DNA of 64,000 nt from Paralichthys olivaceus. Lineage: Eukaryota; Chordata; Actinopteri; Pleuronectiformes; Paralichthyidae. The position numbers were made by a program, and so were the translations under genes. Position 1 is the stretch's first letter. Each line of letters opens with the position of its first letter. The stretch lies in contig NC_091095.1 in assembly GCF_024713975.1 (NCBI RefSeq), positions 3,322,001 to 3,386,000 of the forward strand. The letters run 5' to 3'. Positions 25,928-37,447 of the stretch are shown piece after piece. A model generated the notes under the pieces. It saw nothing but the letters and a program-made list of their open reading frames with translations. It did no database searches and had not been told where the DNA came from.

Positions 25928-26081
25928 AATTCATCCAATCTCGTCTCGTCTGAACTTAACTTAAGGGACTGCAGCACTCCTACTGGCCAGGGGCTGTATC
26001 TGCAAGTAAAAGATGTTCATAAAACTAATCACTTTCAATTGTCTCTTTTAATAAATGATTTTTTTAAAATCATATTTGATT

Positions 26082-26519
26082 TTATTCTACAACAGCCAAT
26101 GTATTTTCTGATGCACAAATGTTGTAGACCTTGTTAGGTGCAAACTCAAGTAGTTTAAAATGTTGTCGGACAAATTTTAATAAGTGCAAACACCATGAAG
26201 CTGCATTTAATACGACATAAACATAAAATCGACGCTGACCCTGACTTCTAGCGTCTCTGCACCGACATGACGAGAGCAGCTGTTCTATGAAAACATCCCA
26301 TGTGGTAACTTTGCAGAGTTTTTTTGTGCCGTGACAGTTTGAGCACCGACTGGCTCCGACAATAAAGACTTGCTCAGGGATTAGAACGAAGACTGCTTTC
26401 ATCTCGTCCCCTGAGCCGTGGCGGTTAGCATATCGAAGCCAAGCGAAGAGTTTTGTAAATGACCCGTAGCACAGAACTGGCGGCGGAGGCGAGACGAGGT
26501 GATTGTTCACAGTCCTCAT
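26082..26519 (-). other. Uncharacterised 145-codon open frame
   Basis: This is the longest non-repetitive unexplained frame between rgs4 and the fetuin-B-like gene. The translation starts MRTVNNHLVSPPPP and has several Cys and His residues (SRCSNCHGTKKLC), but I recognise no domain. On the - strand an AATAAAA overlaps the end of the frame and runs into an AT-rich palindrome (AAAATCATATTTGATTTT-like, near 26065-26085). A processed or transposon-derived fragment is as likely as a gene. No function is proposed. Confidence 0.2.
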
Positions 26520-26672
26520 CGGTGAGTCGGCCCTGGTTCTCCATAATGAGCTGGGAAGAGGCTACGTGTGGAGCTGCAGGTTCAGATGAATATCAGGACC
26601 ACGGCTGCTGCTGTTGGGAGGCCACAGTCACAGCTCCGCTAAAAGGTGGAGACAGTGATGGATGACTCACTG

Positions 26673-26675
<3 letters not shown>

Positions 26676-26713
<38 letters not shown>
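26676..26713. repeat. (GT)n microsatellite
   Basis: Uninterrupted GT dinucleotide run. Confidence 0.9.
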
Positions 26714-26714
<1 letters not shown>

Positions 26715-28224
26715 TTGCCTACATGTATTGTTTTGTGTTCAGCTGTGGAGAGATAAGAGAGTGTGTGTTTTGTTAAGACTTTATAACCTGGGTTAATAAA
26801 AGCTAAACTGACCCTGGGACACAGGGACACACACTTTTCCTTTTATTTTTTGGTTTGATGCCGTCTCTGTCTGATTTACAACATTTCGTTAGACACACAA
26901 TTCGAGCAGAATTCCAGGACCAGCATGTTGACACTCTGACCCATCAACAAAGTCTCATTTTCACGTTGATTATTTGAACCATTGTTATTTTACATCACTT
27001 TCCTAATACTGTCCATTGCTGCAGCTCCCCTTTTCAGCCTCTGTCTCAAACTCTTGGTTTTACCTCATGTCTCTTTAAGACAGCCGGATCCTCCGAGGTG
27101 GTTCGATCAAAGTGTCCTTGAATAAAACCGTGAACTGTCCCTGATGCTGAACCATCAGTGGCTGAATCAGCGAGCTGGAAAACTCACTGTAAATACAGCC
27201 CATTAACATTCTCCTGTGATGACACACACACACACTCACAGAGACTCACAAGGTGAAAGCAGAACCTGGACAAAAGAAACTCAACTATGTGTCCATTTAA
27301 CCTAGTTTACAAATAAAAGAAACAAACTCTGGATTCTGTCGCCTCGTCTGCTTTGACAAAATAATTACTCGTTCAATAACGACGCCTTGTCGGCCTTCGA
27401 ATAAAACAAATCTGCTTCTATCAAAGCTTCACCTCAGCACAGATCTATCGTCGGAGGGCTCGACGCCTCTCACATTCATTGTCCCTGGAAAGTTTATTCA
27501 CCACAACTCTCTTCACCCGTAATGAAAAAGTCCAAATTACCACTCAGAGAAAATCAATTTAAAACGAGGAGCGTGCTCCCTGAACAGCAGTCGATCCCCT
27601 TTTGTAAACACACACATGTGCTCAGCTAGTTGTCATTGTTGTATTTATCAAGACGCACAAATCAAGCTCTGATGGTGATAATTGCTCGTCAGTGAACTTG
27701 AGCAATGTAATTGATCCTGAAGCAGCTTATGTATAATGTGGTGTAAACATAAAAACACAGCTTCCTACAAATATCATCACATCTGTGGTTGTGTTATGTA
27801 AACACTGTTAGCGACAGTTTGACCACGGGCGCCTCTGGAGACGAACTTTTCCAGATTGCGAGTCCGCAGACGGCCTGCGAGTGATTCCGTTATGTGACCA
27901 GCAGACGGTCGTGCTGCAGCCACAGACCACAGCTGGTGCACCGGGGGAACTGTCTGTGTAATGAGAAACGTCAGGGTTTCACACGACGGAGAGAAAAAAG
28001 GGAACATCCGCCTGCGGTGATAATGTCAGAGCACATATGTTTTATAACTCCAGCCAATTTGTTTTTAATATCAGCTGAGAGCCTGACGCACCTTGAGTTT
28101 CTGCTTTCCAGAGCAATACATCACCAGGGTTCCTGATGGGGAAGCAAACAACACAGTGATGTATTGTGGATGTGATGATGACACATGTACCAGATCCCAA
28201 CCAATCACACACAAGAGGGTGTCA

Positions 28225-28285
28225 AGTAACGTCGGCCGTCCAGGGTGAAGCCCACCTATCGGCTCCAGCTCCCCCACAATGAATG
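28225..28285 (+). mobile_element. Degraded interspersed-element tail
   Basis: GCCGTCCAGGGTGAAGCCC, CGGCTCCAGCTCCCCCACAA and GAATGGGTGGATG are a degraded form of the well-known fish element ending (CCAGGGTGAACCCCGCC, GGCTCCAGC, ATGGATGG). Parts are deleted. Confidence 0.6.
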
Positions 28286-28324
28286 GGTGGATGCTGTGGT
28301 CACATTCACTGACCTTTATCTGCA

Positions 28325-28425
28325 GGAGGTTATGCATTCCACTGCTGCCACGTTATTGGACTATTGCATGAATTAGCATGGAACAGCCATTCCTAATAAA
28401 GTGCTCAGTCAATGCATACATCTCA
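28325..28425 (+). mobile_element. Interspersed repeat fragment ending in TTCCTAATAAAGTGCTC
   Basis: CCACGTTATTGGACTATTGC and CATTCCTAATAAAGTGCTCA match a repeat end I remember as common in fish genomes (GTGTTCCTAATAAAGTGCTC). Only the terminal part is present. Confidence 0.6.
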
Positions 28426-29939
28426 GGTTGTTCAGATGTTGCACGTTGAGATGTTTATGAAGTTTTTCTAAATTGCAAAATTCAATCACAGCACAGGATT
28501 TTTGTTTTTTTCCACTTCAAAAAATGTCTTTTTATTTACATTTATATTCCGTTACCTTATAGTTCAAATGCATAACAACGGCCCTCCAAACGAAAACAGT
28601 CTTCCTGTGATGAAATCTATTCACACTCAAACCGAATCCAAGTAAACAACTCGAGAGAAGGATGGAAAAACAGTTTCCTCTGCTTTGCATCAACAAGTAC
28701 ATTTTTACCATCCCCCATGAATTATTCAAGAACTCGCTGTACTGTTCTGCTCAAGGTTCATTAACATCGGAGCAGAGGAGGAGCATCTTCATCCCTCCAA
28801 CGATGAATCACTGCTTTTTATTGGTTGAGGAAGTTACCACATACTTCCTTGTATTAAAAGTACAATTTTTACAAACGTCTTTATGTTCTTGTCAAGTATT
28901 TTTGAGCCTAAGTTCTAAAAAACGAGTACTTAACCATTTAAAAGCATTTAAAATCACCAAAGACAGTTTTTACATTTCAAATAGATGCATCTTCAGCTGT
29001 TCATGTTTCAGATGAGTTTTTAAGAAGTGGTGAAGTGTCGTCCATCTTTTTATAGTCTCTGATGGAGAATAAACAATAGAGTAAAGGTAACAATAAAAAG
29101 CAATATTCTAAAATAATTTGTGAAATAATGAAATAAAAGTACTCAATATTAAAATTGTCTGCAGAACTATTGTTCAGTCTCATAACTCATTGTTTGAACA
29201 AGCGTTTCAAGCTGGTGTTTTGTTATTGAGAGCTGGTGGAGGACGTCTATCGAACATAGATTCTCATATTTCTTCTCCAAATAATCAAAAGAACATCTTA
29301 TATCTCACTCATAAGAGGGTTGTGTGGTTTACAGAGCAGCGCACGAAGCACTCATTGACCTGCGCTGTATTTCCTCAAGGGTGAACTGACTCACCAGCAC
29401 AGAGAACACTTCATCTCGGAGGATCAGCACAGAGCAGCGATCCTGGAGATTGAAGGATAAACCCACATAAACCGCTTCTTATCCACATGATCTCTAATTT
29501 AACATCATACCAATGTGAAACTGAAGATGAGGAGAGGAAGAAAACATCAGCTGTCTGTTCACAAACACTGTTGAGGTCTGAGTCAGTGCAGAAGGTCTAT
29601 AGAAGTGAACATTACCCTAGAACACAAAGGTTTAACTGCCCGTTAAAAACACAATTAAGTTTATTGGTTGAATGCATCGTGTAAATATTGCAGTGTTGTT
29701 TGCAGTGGCCTGATTTAGAAAATAATCTTTAGACACTTGTGCAGCAAGTTATTTTGACACTCATGTCGATTAACCTCATTAAATTAATTAAACCACATAT
29801 AATTTTTTATTCTAGGGAACATATGACCTCCTCTTTCTCTCTGAATAAAAGTGAAGCTAACATATTCTGGATACAGGGGCATTTGTCAAATTAGTAGATT
29901 AAGTTTTGTAATTAGCGTTATGTAAAAATGATGTGGAGC

Positions 29940-30120
29940 CGGGGTATCGAGGTCTCGACCAATCAGTGAAATGAATCAGAAACCTGAACACAGAACTACC
30001 TCAAATCTTTATATCTAATGTGTACTTTTACTTTTTAGTGTCCCATCCACTAACACGGAGCAGGTTTCTCACCTGTACTGTACCTGCATGAGTACGACTT
30101 CCACTAGAGGCCACCAAACA
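29940..30120 (+). repeat. Dispersed repeat family 1, degraded copy I
   Basis: AATGTGTACTTTTACTTTTT and GTGTCCCATCCACTAACACG are followed by GGAGCAGG and AGAGGCCACC. This follows the order of the 3' half of family 1, but with much divergence. Confidence 0.4.
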
Positions 30121-30522
30121 ATGAAAATGGTTCGTAATCGCCTGCTCGCTCACACACGACCTACCGTTTGTGCTCGTTCTTCACAGGGGGACAAACTCTG
30201 GAATCTAAATGTAACACATCATAAACCATAAACACAGTCCAGGTCTGACACACACACTGAAGTGGGTTTTTACACGTTACCCCCGGAGCAGCAGGACCTG
30301 AGACTGAGACGAGATAAACAGAGTCATGACTCTTAAGGAGCGTCGTTCATCATCCTCCACCTTAACTCTGTTTGTGGCTCCTGCTCGTAAACGGTGAATG
30401 TGTAGTTTTGTCTGTGTAAATGTGTATTTATACCTTCATTTTACATTACTGTAGTTTTACTTATCTTATTCGGAATCCGTTCGTTCTCCACCTCACACTT
30501 GTAAACAACTTATTTTGCACCT

Positions 30523-30838
30523 TTAAAGGTTCAGCGTGTAGAATTTAGTGGATTTGCATGTTGCGGCTGAATAGCCCTCACCTCCCCCTCCCCCTCCCTC
30601 TTCCAAACATAAAAATGACCCTTAGCCTACAATTTTTATGAAAACTCAAAAGGCGTTTAGTTTGTCCAGTCTGGACGACTGTAAAAAACATGGCGGCCTC
30701 GGCCTCTGCCTCCCAGTGAAAGAATTTAAACAACAACTTGTACAGTTTAGACACCAGTGAGAACATTGCTAGGATTAATTTATATTCAATTTCTGCCAAT
30801 AATCCCTTTCACCTAAATCTTACATGCTGGACCTTTAA
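30523..30838. mobile_element. MITE-like non-autonomous DNA transposon, about 316 bp
   Basis: The left end TTAAAGGTTCAGCGTGTAGA (30523) is an imperfect inverted copy of the right end, whose reverse complement reads TTAAAGGTCCAGCATGTAAG (30838). Internal text such as GACTGTAAAAAACATGGCGG matches a very abundant fish element as I remember it. There is no coding capacity. TTAA at both edges suggests TTAA target preference, as in piggyBac elements; the superfamily is inference. Confidence 0.8.
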
Positions 30839-31825
30839 GTGAGTCTGTGTGTGCTCTGATGTTACATTATACTGTAGCACCACCTAGTGTCTGATATGAG
30901 ACCTGTCACACTGAATCCCCGAGAGCTGACTCAGTATTTCTCAGAACTTGGCTAATTTTCAACCTTATCTGTATAGACCTGTCGTACATCATCATGATTA
31001 TACAACATGTATTCACTCAACATAAACCTGTGGTCAGAGGTCCGAGTTTATTTTCTTATTCTTCTGCTCTAACTCTTTTCTATTTTATTCCAGAGTAGAG
31101 TCGTGTAAATGTACTTTTGTATTAAAGGTTAATATATTTCACTGTTAAGACGACAGATCGATGTACGTGTAACTCAAACCTGCAGGGGGAACATGCCCTA
31201 TATACATTTTCACCTTTGCCCTTTGCTTGTGATTGTGCTGTGTTTGCTTTATCAGCAGCTACTCTGCTCTGTTAATAAGATACCAAGATATATGGATGGA
31301 TATGGATAACAAGATATATGGATTATTTCATTATTGTACTGATTTCACCCCCAAACAAACAGAGAGTACAACCTCCATCACGACTCCCGTCTGTACGACT
31401 GGGTGCCATCAGTGTGAGGCCCTCTCATTCAGATCAGTATCTCCGAGAGCGGTCATGTTCAAACAGTTCTGAGGTCAGTGTACCTGACAGAGGTTGCAAA
31501 ACAGCAGCTGCACGAGAAATATAGATTTTCTGCATTTCAGACATTTCCATGGATTGTCTATCTGGTCATGACAAAGGTCAGTATGTTTCACCGCTCGTTA
31601 GAAAACAGTTGCGTCTATTTACCCTCAGACCAGATGTTGATTGGTGAAGACTCAGAATAGGTAAAAGTTCAGAAAATGTGCTGAAGCATCGTCTCCCTCA
31701 GTTCGTGAGCTCTTCTTACATCTGTTGTCTTACACCCACAGACTCCAGCAGGCCGTTCACAGATGTTTGTGCAAGGAGACGCCTTAAATATACAAACACA
31801 TACAAAGCAGATGCTTGATATTTTT

Positions 31826-32020
31826 ATCTTCCTCTGGTTACATTATGTTTTTACCTCTGTCCCTTTGTGTGTTGGTTGGTTTGTCTGTTTTTGAACAAGA
31901 TTACACACAAAAAAACAAACGTATTTTCATGGAAATTGGTGGAAACACGCAGCGTGAGTCAGGAAAGAACCCTTTAAATGTTGGTGCAGATTCAAATCAG
32001 GGAACGGATCCACGGATGTT
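31826..32020 (+). mobile_element. Dispersed repeat family 2, 5' part
   Basis: Blocks TTATGTTTTTACCTCTGTCC, TTGGTTGGTTTGTCTGTTTT, CATGGAAATTGGTGG, GTTGGTGCAGATTCAAATCA and GGAACGGATCCACGGAT follow the order of an abundant fish repeat. A related copy is at 46525-46830. Confidence 0.65.
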
Positions 32021-32571
32021 TGGTTAACTTACCTGAACGTTACTAGATCAGACATTTCTCAACATTTCAGCAGCAGTCAGAAGAAAGTCTGCGGTCACGA
32101 CCTCTGCCCTCCTCTCTGCTTCACTGTGATACAATCATGGATCGTTTCCCCCTCAGATGTGTCGCAACGGCCCCCTCACGCAGCTTCAGGACCAAAGTGT
32201 TTACATAGACCTAAAATACTGAGTTTGGACGTTGTTCCTAGTGGCGATCCAGTGGATCCTGGCGAAGCTGCATGTCTTTAAACGAGGATCCAGCCTTTAG
32301 TCTTGGATTTGACTGAAATCTGTTGTGTTGAGTGATTTCTGACCTTTTCCGCTCCGATCACAGATGGATGACGGATCACAGTTCGACTGCTCATTATCTC
32401 CCGACTGATAAGCTCCATTGTGCAAGTCTGTACAGTAGCTGAGTGGTCAGCAGATGTAGATGGACAGATGCAGCATTCTTTGAAGGGGCCCTGTGTTTTT
32501 AGAGGGGTTCGGGGGTCAATGGTTATATTTACCTGAGGTAACATGAGGGGAGGGTAAGGGTGTGTGTGTTT

Positions 32572-32587
32572 GGGGGGGGGGGGGGGG
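32572..32587 (+). repeat. G16 homopolymer beside the fetuin-B promoter
   Basis: Sixteen consecutive G follow GGGGAGGGTAAGGGTG. The run ends 12 bases before the TATA-like box at 32600. The tract can form a G-quadruplex and its length is likely to vary. Confidence 0.9.
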
Positions 32588-32599
32588 TTGCTTACATGA

Positions 32600-32605
32600 T
32601 ATAAG
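32600..32605 (+). promoter_or_regulatory. fetub: TATA-like box of the fetuin-B-like gene
   Basis: TATAAG lies 93 bases before the chosen start codon at 32693, which fits a TATA-driven liver secretory gene with a short leader. Confidence 0.5.
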
Positions 32606-32692
32606 AGGACACCCTATACCTCTCTGCTCATCTCTCCACTCAGTGTGTGTCTGTGCGTGAGTGTCTGTTTGGACTCATCTCAGGCCTTTACC

Positions 32693-35600
32693 ATGAAACA
32701 CTGCGTGCTGTTGTTGCTGGTGTTGGGGTGCGCCCACGTCCGCGGCGCTCCGGTGGAGCAGGGAGGCCTGGAGCAGGGGTCGTGTGAAGACCCGGCAGCG
32801 AAGGGCGCTGCAGGACAGGCTCTCAAGAAGATCAACCAGGACCGGCAGGAGGGCTACATCTTCGCTCTGCACCGTCTGTCCAACGTGCACTTGGCAAAAC
32901 ATGTAAGACACTGACCAAACACCCGATCCTGTAATATTGTTAATTCTACATTTTCTACAGTCTTCATCCAAACCTCTGCTGACTGACCACATCTGATATC
33001 CGACATTTGAATCTATATCTGCATGTGACAAAGCAAGTTTATAAAAGCAATTTAAAACAAGAAATAAAAGTAAAGTTTAAAAATATAACAATGAAATGTA
33101 AGACCTGGGTCATTATTTGATTCAGCTAAGGCCGCGAGACACAGGAAAGACTTCAGCATTGATTTAAAGGAATAGAACTAGTACCAGTAGAAGGATGTTT
33201 GGGTAAGAAAAATTATGGAAATGATCCAGATTTTACTTTCACCAAAGCCAAGCAGCATTATTTCCTCCTCTCTAACTGAACACGTAGGACTTTTAATCCG
33301 GGACACTCTGCTGTGAAGAGTTTGTGAATAATGTTTTAGGTTCAAAATTCATTTTAATGTTGCGATAGAAGATAATCTCATTTTGGTTCATTGTTGTTTG
33401 TTGACTTCCGTGACACATTTTAGAGGAAAGAGGCTTTTCAAGGTTCAGTCAAAAGAAAAACCAACCTGGCAAAAAGATTAATGAAGCGTCTCTGAGTAGT
33501 TAACAGCAGATACGTTTAGACTGGATGATAACGGACAGTGACAACTTCGTCAGTCACATGGTTTCCTAAACAAGTTTTCTTCAACTTGTAACCGACTGTG
33601 ATTGTGTGTGTGTGTGTCACAGGGAGAAAATGGCGTTGTTTTCTACCTGACGCTGGACGTGGTGGAGACCAACTGCAGCGTTCTCAACAGGAACGTTCAG
33701 AAAATCTGTGAGGCTCGTCCCACCCACGATACACCGGTCAGAAAACACACTCACACACACTTTGTCAGACATGAACAACGCATCTACATTCATTTATCTT
33801 CATTGCATATTTCAAATATTGTGTTTGTCTCTGCAGGTGTATGGACAGTGTAAGGCTGCCATCTTCATCAATAGGGTGAACAGAGTGGTGCGTCTCTACA
33901 AATACAACTGTGCTCTCAGACCAGGTAAAAGAAACAACAACCAATAACTTTGAAATGTCTTTTAATTTAGATTTCTCTTTTCTTTTGAATTAAAACTATA
34001 ATTTCTCAGACTGAGATTCAGTGATGTAAACTCACTCCGACCTGCTTTTCTCTCTCATAAGCTCCTGCAACCAGGTTGACTGAAATCTGCCCCGACTGCC
34101 CGACTCTGACCAGCAATGACGACGCTGATATTCAGAAGGCTGTGTCCGCCTCTCTGGAGAAGTTTAACAAGGAGAGCGGACTGGCCAAGCGTTTCGCTCT
34201 GCTCAATGTCACCCGCGCTACTGTTGGGGTCAGTTCTCCAAAACACGAAGATGTCATTTTTACAAGCTGTGTCCTCCCTCTGTCTCATATAATCTGAACC
34301 ATGCAGAGAACACGGTGGCTGTGAACAACACCACTAAACCTTTGTCCAGCTCCTGACCAAGTAAATATATTGTGATGCTATTATTTGTTTTCCTTCACAA
34401 ACCTTTCTTTGGCGTGTTGCATCCAGATGGGCATGGCCACATTCTACAATGCTGAGTTCACCATCCATGAGACGACCTGCAACAAGGACACGGAGGCTGA
34501 TAAGTGCCCCATCATGGACTGCGAGTTCGCTGTGAGTCCTGACAGATTGTTTGTTGTCTCTGTATTTTTTTCTCCAACATTCTCATCACGGTCAAATTGA
34601 TCATTTCAAATTCCAGGATCTGTTGAAAGAGACATTGGACAATCCTTTAAACATTCACTCTCTGCCTCTCGTAAATATTATAAATTAAATAGCAATGTTT
34701 GAGTCTCAAACAATTGTATATTGGTCTCAACTGTCAATAGTGATGTTCCACCTTGTTTTGGCAGCATCAGAAAACCAAATAAAACCAAACGTATCGGATA
34801 CATGAACACTTGAACAAACATCGATGTGAAAAGAACTTCCCTAAAGGACATCTTTGAGAAAAAATATTTATTCAACGTGCACTTTGATTTTTGGAGTTTG
34901 GTCCATGTCCCGTCTGCTAAAATGGAGAGAGCAGGGTTTACGACTAGCCAGCCACCAGGGGGCAATCAAGATCATGTGGCGTTAGTTTTGTGCTGGTAGC
35001 TCTGCCACCAGTATATTTTCAATTCAATTAAAAAAGTGGGAAATAGCAGATAACTTTATGGATGATTTTGATTTTAAAGTTTATTATATTCTTGGAAATC
35101 CACAGTTGTCTTATTGGTTTCTCTTGTTCCGTCCTCAGCACAAGGGCTTCTGTAAGGGATCCCTGATCACCCCTCCCACTGGTGACACTGAGACCACTGT
35201 GGAGTGTGAGATCTATGAGCCTGAGGTAAGACTCTCACTGATTATTTTACATGTCACCCTGGAATTAAATGGAAATGGAAGAATTCCTCGCAGCAATGAT
35301 GACATATTATAATATTATTCTATAGAATGACCGTTGTAGAACTGAGACTTGGACTCAAGTATTTAAAAAGGTCATTGGTTCAATCCCTGGACCAGCAGGA
35401 TTAAATCTAAATTGGTTGTGTTAACGATATTGTTTCGACTCTAAGTGCCGGAACCTCTTAGTCCCAGGAGCATTTTTCAAGAAGGTAAAAGGTTCCTCCA
35501 GATTGTTGACTGTATTTCCAAAAGAGTGAAGTCTTGCGTGGAGAAGTGCTCTGGTATTAAAGCACATTCAAAATAGAGCGACAGATCTTTAAAATGGCTG

Positions 35601-36602
35601 ACATGAAATGCTGGAAGCCCCCCCTCAAAGCTTCCTGCACTTTTGGAAAGTAGAAACCAGGGGTGTAAAAACCTGATCCTCCGCAAATTAATTTAGACCC
35701 GAGAGTTCCTGGACAAAGTTACGGAAAGAAAAAAGAAGAGGAAACAAAAACCAACAAATATATGATCCAGGCTAAAATTGGAAATAAACTTAACAACATG
35801 TCTTTATGGTTTAAAACCAATATTTAAACCCAGACACTTGATGAATCCTAATTATGTGTGTTTGCAGGCTGCTGACAGAGAGAAGAAGCTCCACCTGCTG
35901 GGCGGAGAGGCTGACCACAACCACAACGACACACACGCACATGACCACGCCCATGACCACGCCCACAGCGCCGACCACTCACACACACACGACCACGAGC
36001 ATGACCACACTAAGGGCCACGCTCATCACGACAAAACCCACACACACGCTGACAACGCAGAGCACCACCACACTCACGACCACGAGGCAGGCAGCGCCCA
36101 CAAGCACGCTCACGATCACTCCCACGACCACGGGCACGGCCACGATCACGTGCATGCCCATCATGCCAAAGCACATGAACACACCGGTGACTCGCCAAAC
36201 CAACACCACGACTACAAACACACCAGTGGTGAGCACACCCACGATCATGACCACGAGCTGGCCCTGGACCACGACCACAAGCACCCTCACCTGCACGCAC
36301 ACGAGCACCACCACCATCACCACGACCACCAACATGAAAATGCACACCACGACCACCCAGAGGGCACGGTGAAGATGTTGCCCGCCATCGACCGGCCCGT
36401 GACCCTGCCTTACTTCCCTGAAGTCCCTGAGGTTGGAGTCACTCTGCCCGCAAAGCCCGATCCCCAGATCCCCGAAGAGGTGGAGCCCACAATTGTGGCG
36501 TTCCCCACCTCAAACTCCGCGCAGTGCACCGCCCCAACGGGAGAGCTCACACTGGTGGACAAACTCTTCAACGAGGACCCTCTGTTCAAGCCAGCCGCAT
36601 AA
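32693..36602 (+). CDS. fetub: Fetuin-B-like secreted cystatin-family protein with His-rich tail
   Basis: Fetuins are liver-secreted plasma glycoproteins; fetuin-B inhibits astacin-type metalloproteinases such as ovastacin. Seven exons join in frame: 32693-32902, 33623-33736, 33837-33924, 34062-34228, 34427-34531, 35139-35225 and 35868-36602, coding 501 aa. Residues 1-18 form a signal peptide (MKHCVLLLLVLGCAHVRG). Cystatin domain 1 spans about 27-137, and cystatin domain 2 about 152-257. Between them is CPDCP (147-151), the linker known to block the astacin zinc site. VYGQCKA, YNCALRP and GFCKGSL match human fetuin-B closely. NCS (Asn87) and NVT (Asn186) are possible N-glycosylation sites. Exon 7 adds a tail unlike human FETUB: 63 His in its first 163 residues, mostly alternating X-His, then a Pro-rich end. 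This recalls histidine-rich glycoprotein (HRG), so an hrg-like name is possible. A second terminal exon lies downstream at 38026. Confidence 0.85.
32903..33622 (+). other. fetub: Fetuin-B-like gene, intron 1
   Basis: Phase 0 intron with donor GTAAGA and acceptor GTCACAG. Nothing recognised inside except a short TG run before the acceptor. Confidence 0.75.
34532..35138 (+). other. fetub: Fetuin-B-like gene, intron 5
   Basis: Phase 0 intron with donor GTGAGT and acceptor CCTCAG. A family 1 repeat copy fills its middle (34735-34985). Confidence 0.75.
34735..34985 (+). repeat. Dispersed repeat family 1, copy D
   Basis: Contains AAATAAAACCAAACGTATCG, ACACTTGAACAAACATCGAT, GGTCCATGTCCCGTCTGCTA, and GCCAGCCACCAGGGGG in the family order. 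It sits in intron 5 of the fetuin-B-like gene, in the sense orientation. Confidence 0.75.
35226..35867 (+). other. fetub: Fetuin-B-like gene, intron 6
   Basis: Phase 0 intron ahead of the His-rich exon. It contains scattered GGTTCCT/GAGTTCCTGG motifs (35485-35720) that hint at an old MITE-like repeat with inverted ends, but the match is weak. If the distal exon at 38026 is used, splicing would run from 35225 past exon 7. Confidence 0.6.
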
Positions 36603-36779
36603 GTAGGAACTCAACTAGAACCTGAATGGATCTGGAAGAACTCACACAAATGCACAGACTGTTGTGAAGTAACAGGAAACTTCTTTAGTCACATCTCGGC
36701 CGTTTCCTCTCGGTCAAAGTTGGTTTGATGTAAGAACAAAACATCTAACTGCTCCTGTGTCTCTTCACTTCCACCATCT

Positions 36780-36785
36780 AATAAA
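36780..36785 (+). terminator. fetub: Polyadenylation signal after the His-rich exon
   Basis: AATAAA lies about 180 bases after the stop codon at 36600-36602. A second AATAAA is at 36940-36945. Either would end the transcript before the distal exon at 38026. Confidence 0.6.
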
Positions 36786-37220
36786 GGTTGAACACATCTA
36801 ACACAAAGGGAAATGTTACATCAACCTGTTTTATTTTCACATTTTCATCGGTCATGTCATAAAAAAATAAAAATAAACAACAGAAACTGTCGAGACCTTC
36901 AACCTTTGTTCAAACATTTTCTGTGTTTGGCAAAAAACCAATAAACTGTACTGCAAATACTCATCTGGTGTTTGATCAATGACCAGGAAATCCATTGTGT
37001 GTTGATTCAATTCACTAAATGCACAAAATCTGTTCCCCTGTGTTTCCTCTCACTGCTACTGACGTGGAACAGAACATGAAAAATAATCTTTAATCCAACA
37101 CTAACTGAAATTACACAAAGATAAAATGAGCCAAAAGTTGTTTTAAAAGACTTTTTTCTGATCATATCAATGCACAAACACTCACAGTAGCAAACAATCA
37201 ACATTGAAAACTCCATAAGA

Positions 37221-37235
37221 ACATATATATATACA

Positions 37236-37269
<34 letters not shown>

Positions 37270-37291
37270 TATATATATATATATATATATC
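37221..37291. repeat. (TA)n repeat with two ACAGT interruptions
   Basis: About 70 bases of TA interrupted twice by ACAGT, largely self-complementary, lying between the two alternative terminal exons of the fetuin-B-like gene. Confidence 0.9.
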
Positions 37292-37447
37292 GTCTGCAGT
37301 GATGCTCCACACATCAGGACTGTACGTGTCGGATCTTCATGATTTTAACAGTTAACTAATTCTTTAAATGCAGAAACTATTTACAGCATCTCCTAAGTCC
37401 CAGTTTTGTTTTATAGTTGCTTTTAAATAATATTTCGTCAAATTTCT

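Larger units (their letters stand above)
23103..32570. other. Intergenic region between rgs4 and the fetuin-B-like gene
   Basis: This 9.5 kb separates two gene starts that point away from each other. It holds repeat family 1 (24355-24575, 29940-30120), repeat fragments at 28225-28425, a MITE at 30523-30838, a family 2 copy at 31826-32020, and several simple repeats. One 145-codon frame at 26082-26519 is listed separately. I see no conventional gene. Confidence 0.55.

Noticed and set aside
32645-32692. Upstream GTG-initiated extension of the fetuin-B frame
   Set aside because: It has no ATG. The ATG at 32693 begins a textbook signal peptide and follows the TATA-like box at a sensible distance.
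35854-36372. Long Thr-rich (+) and Val-rich (-) frames over the His-rich exon
   Set aside because: They are shadow frames of exon 7. The His frame continues in phase from six upstream exons with a signal peptide.
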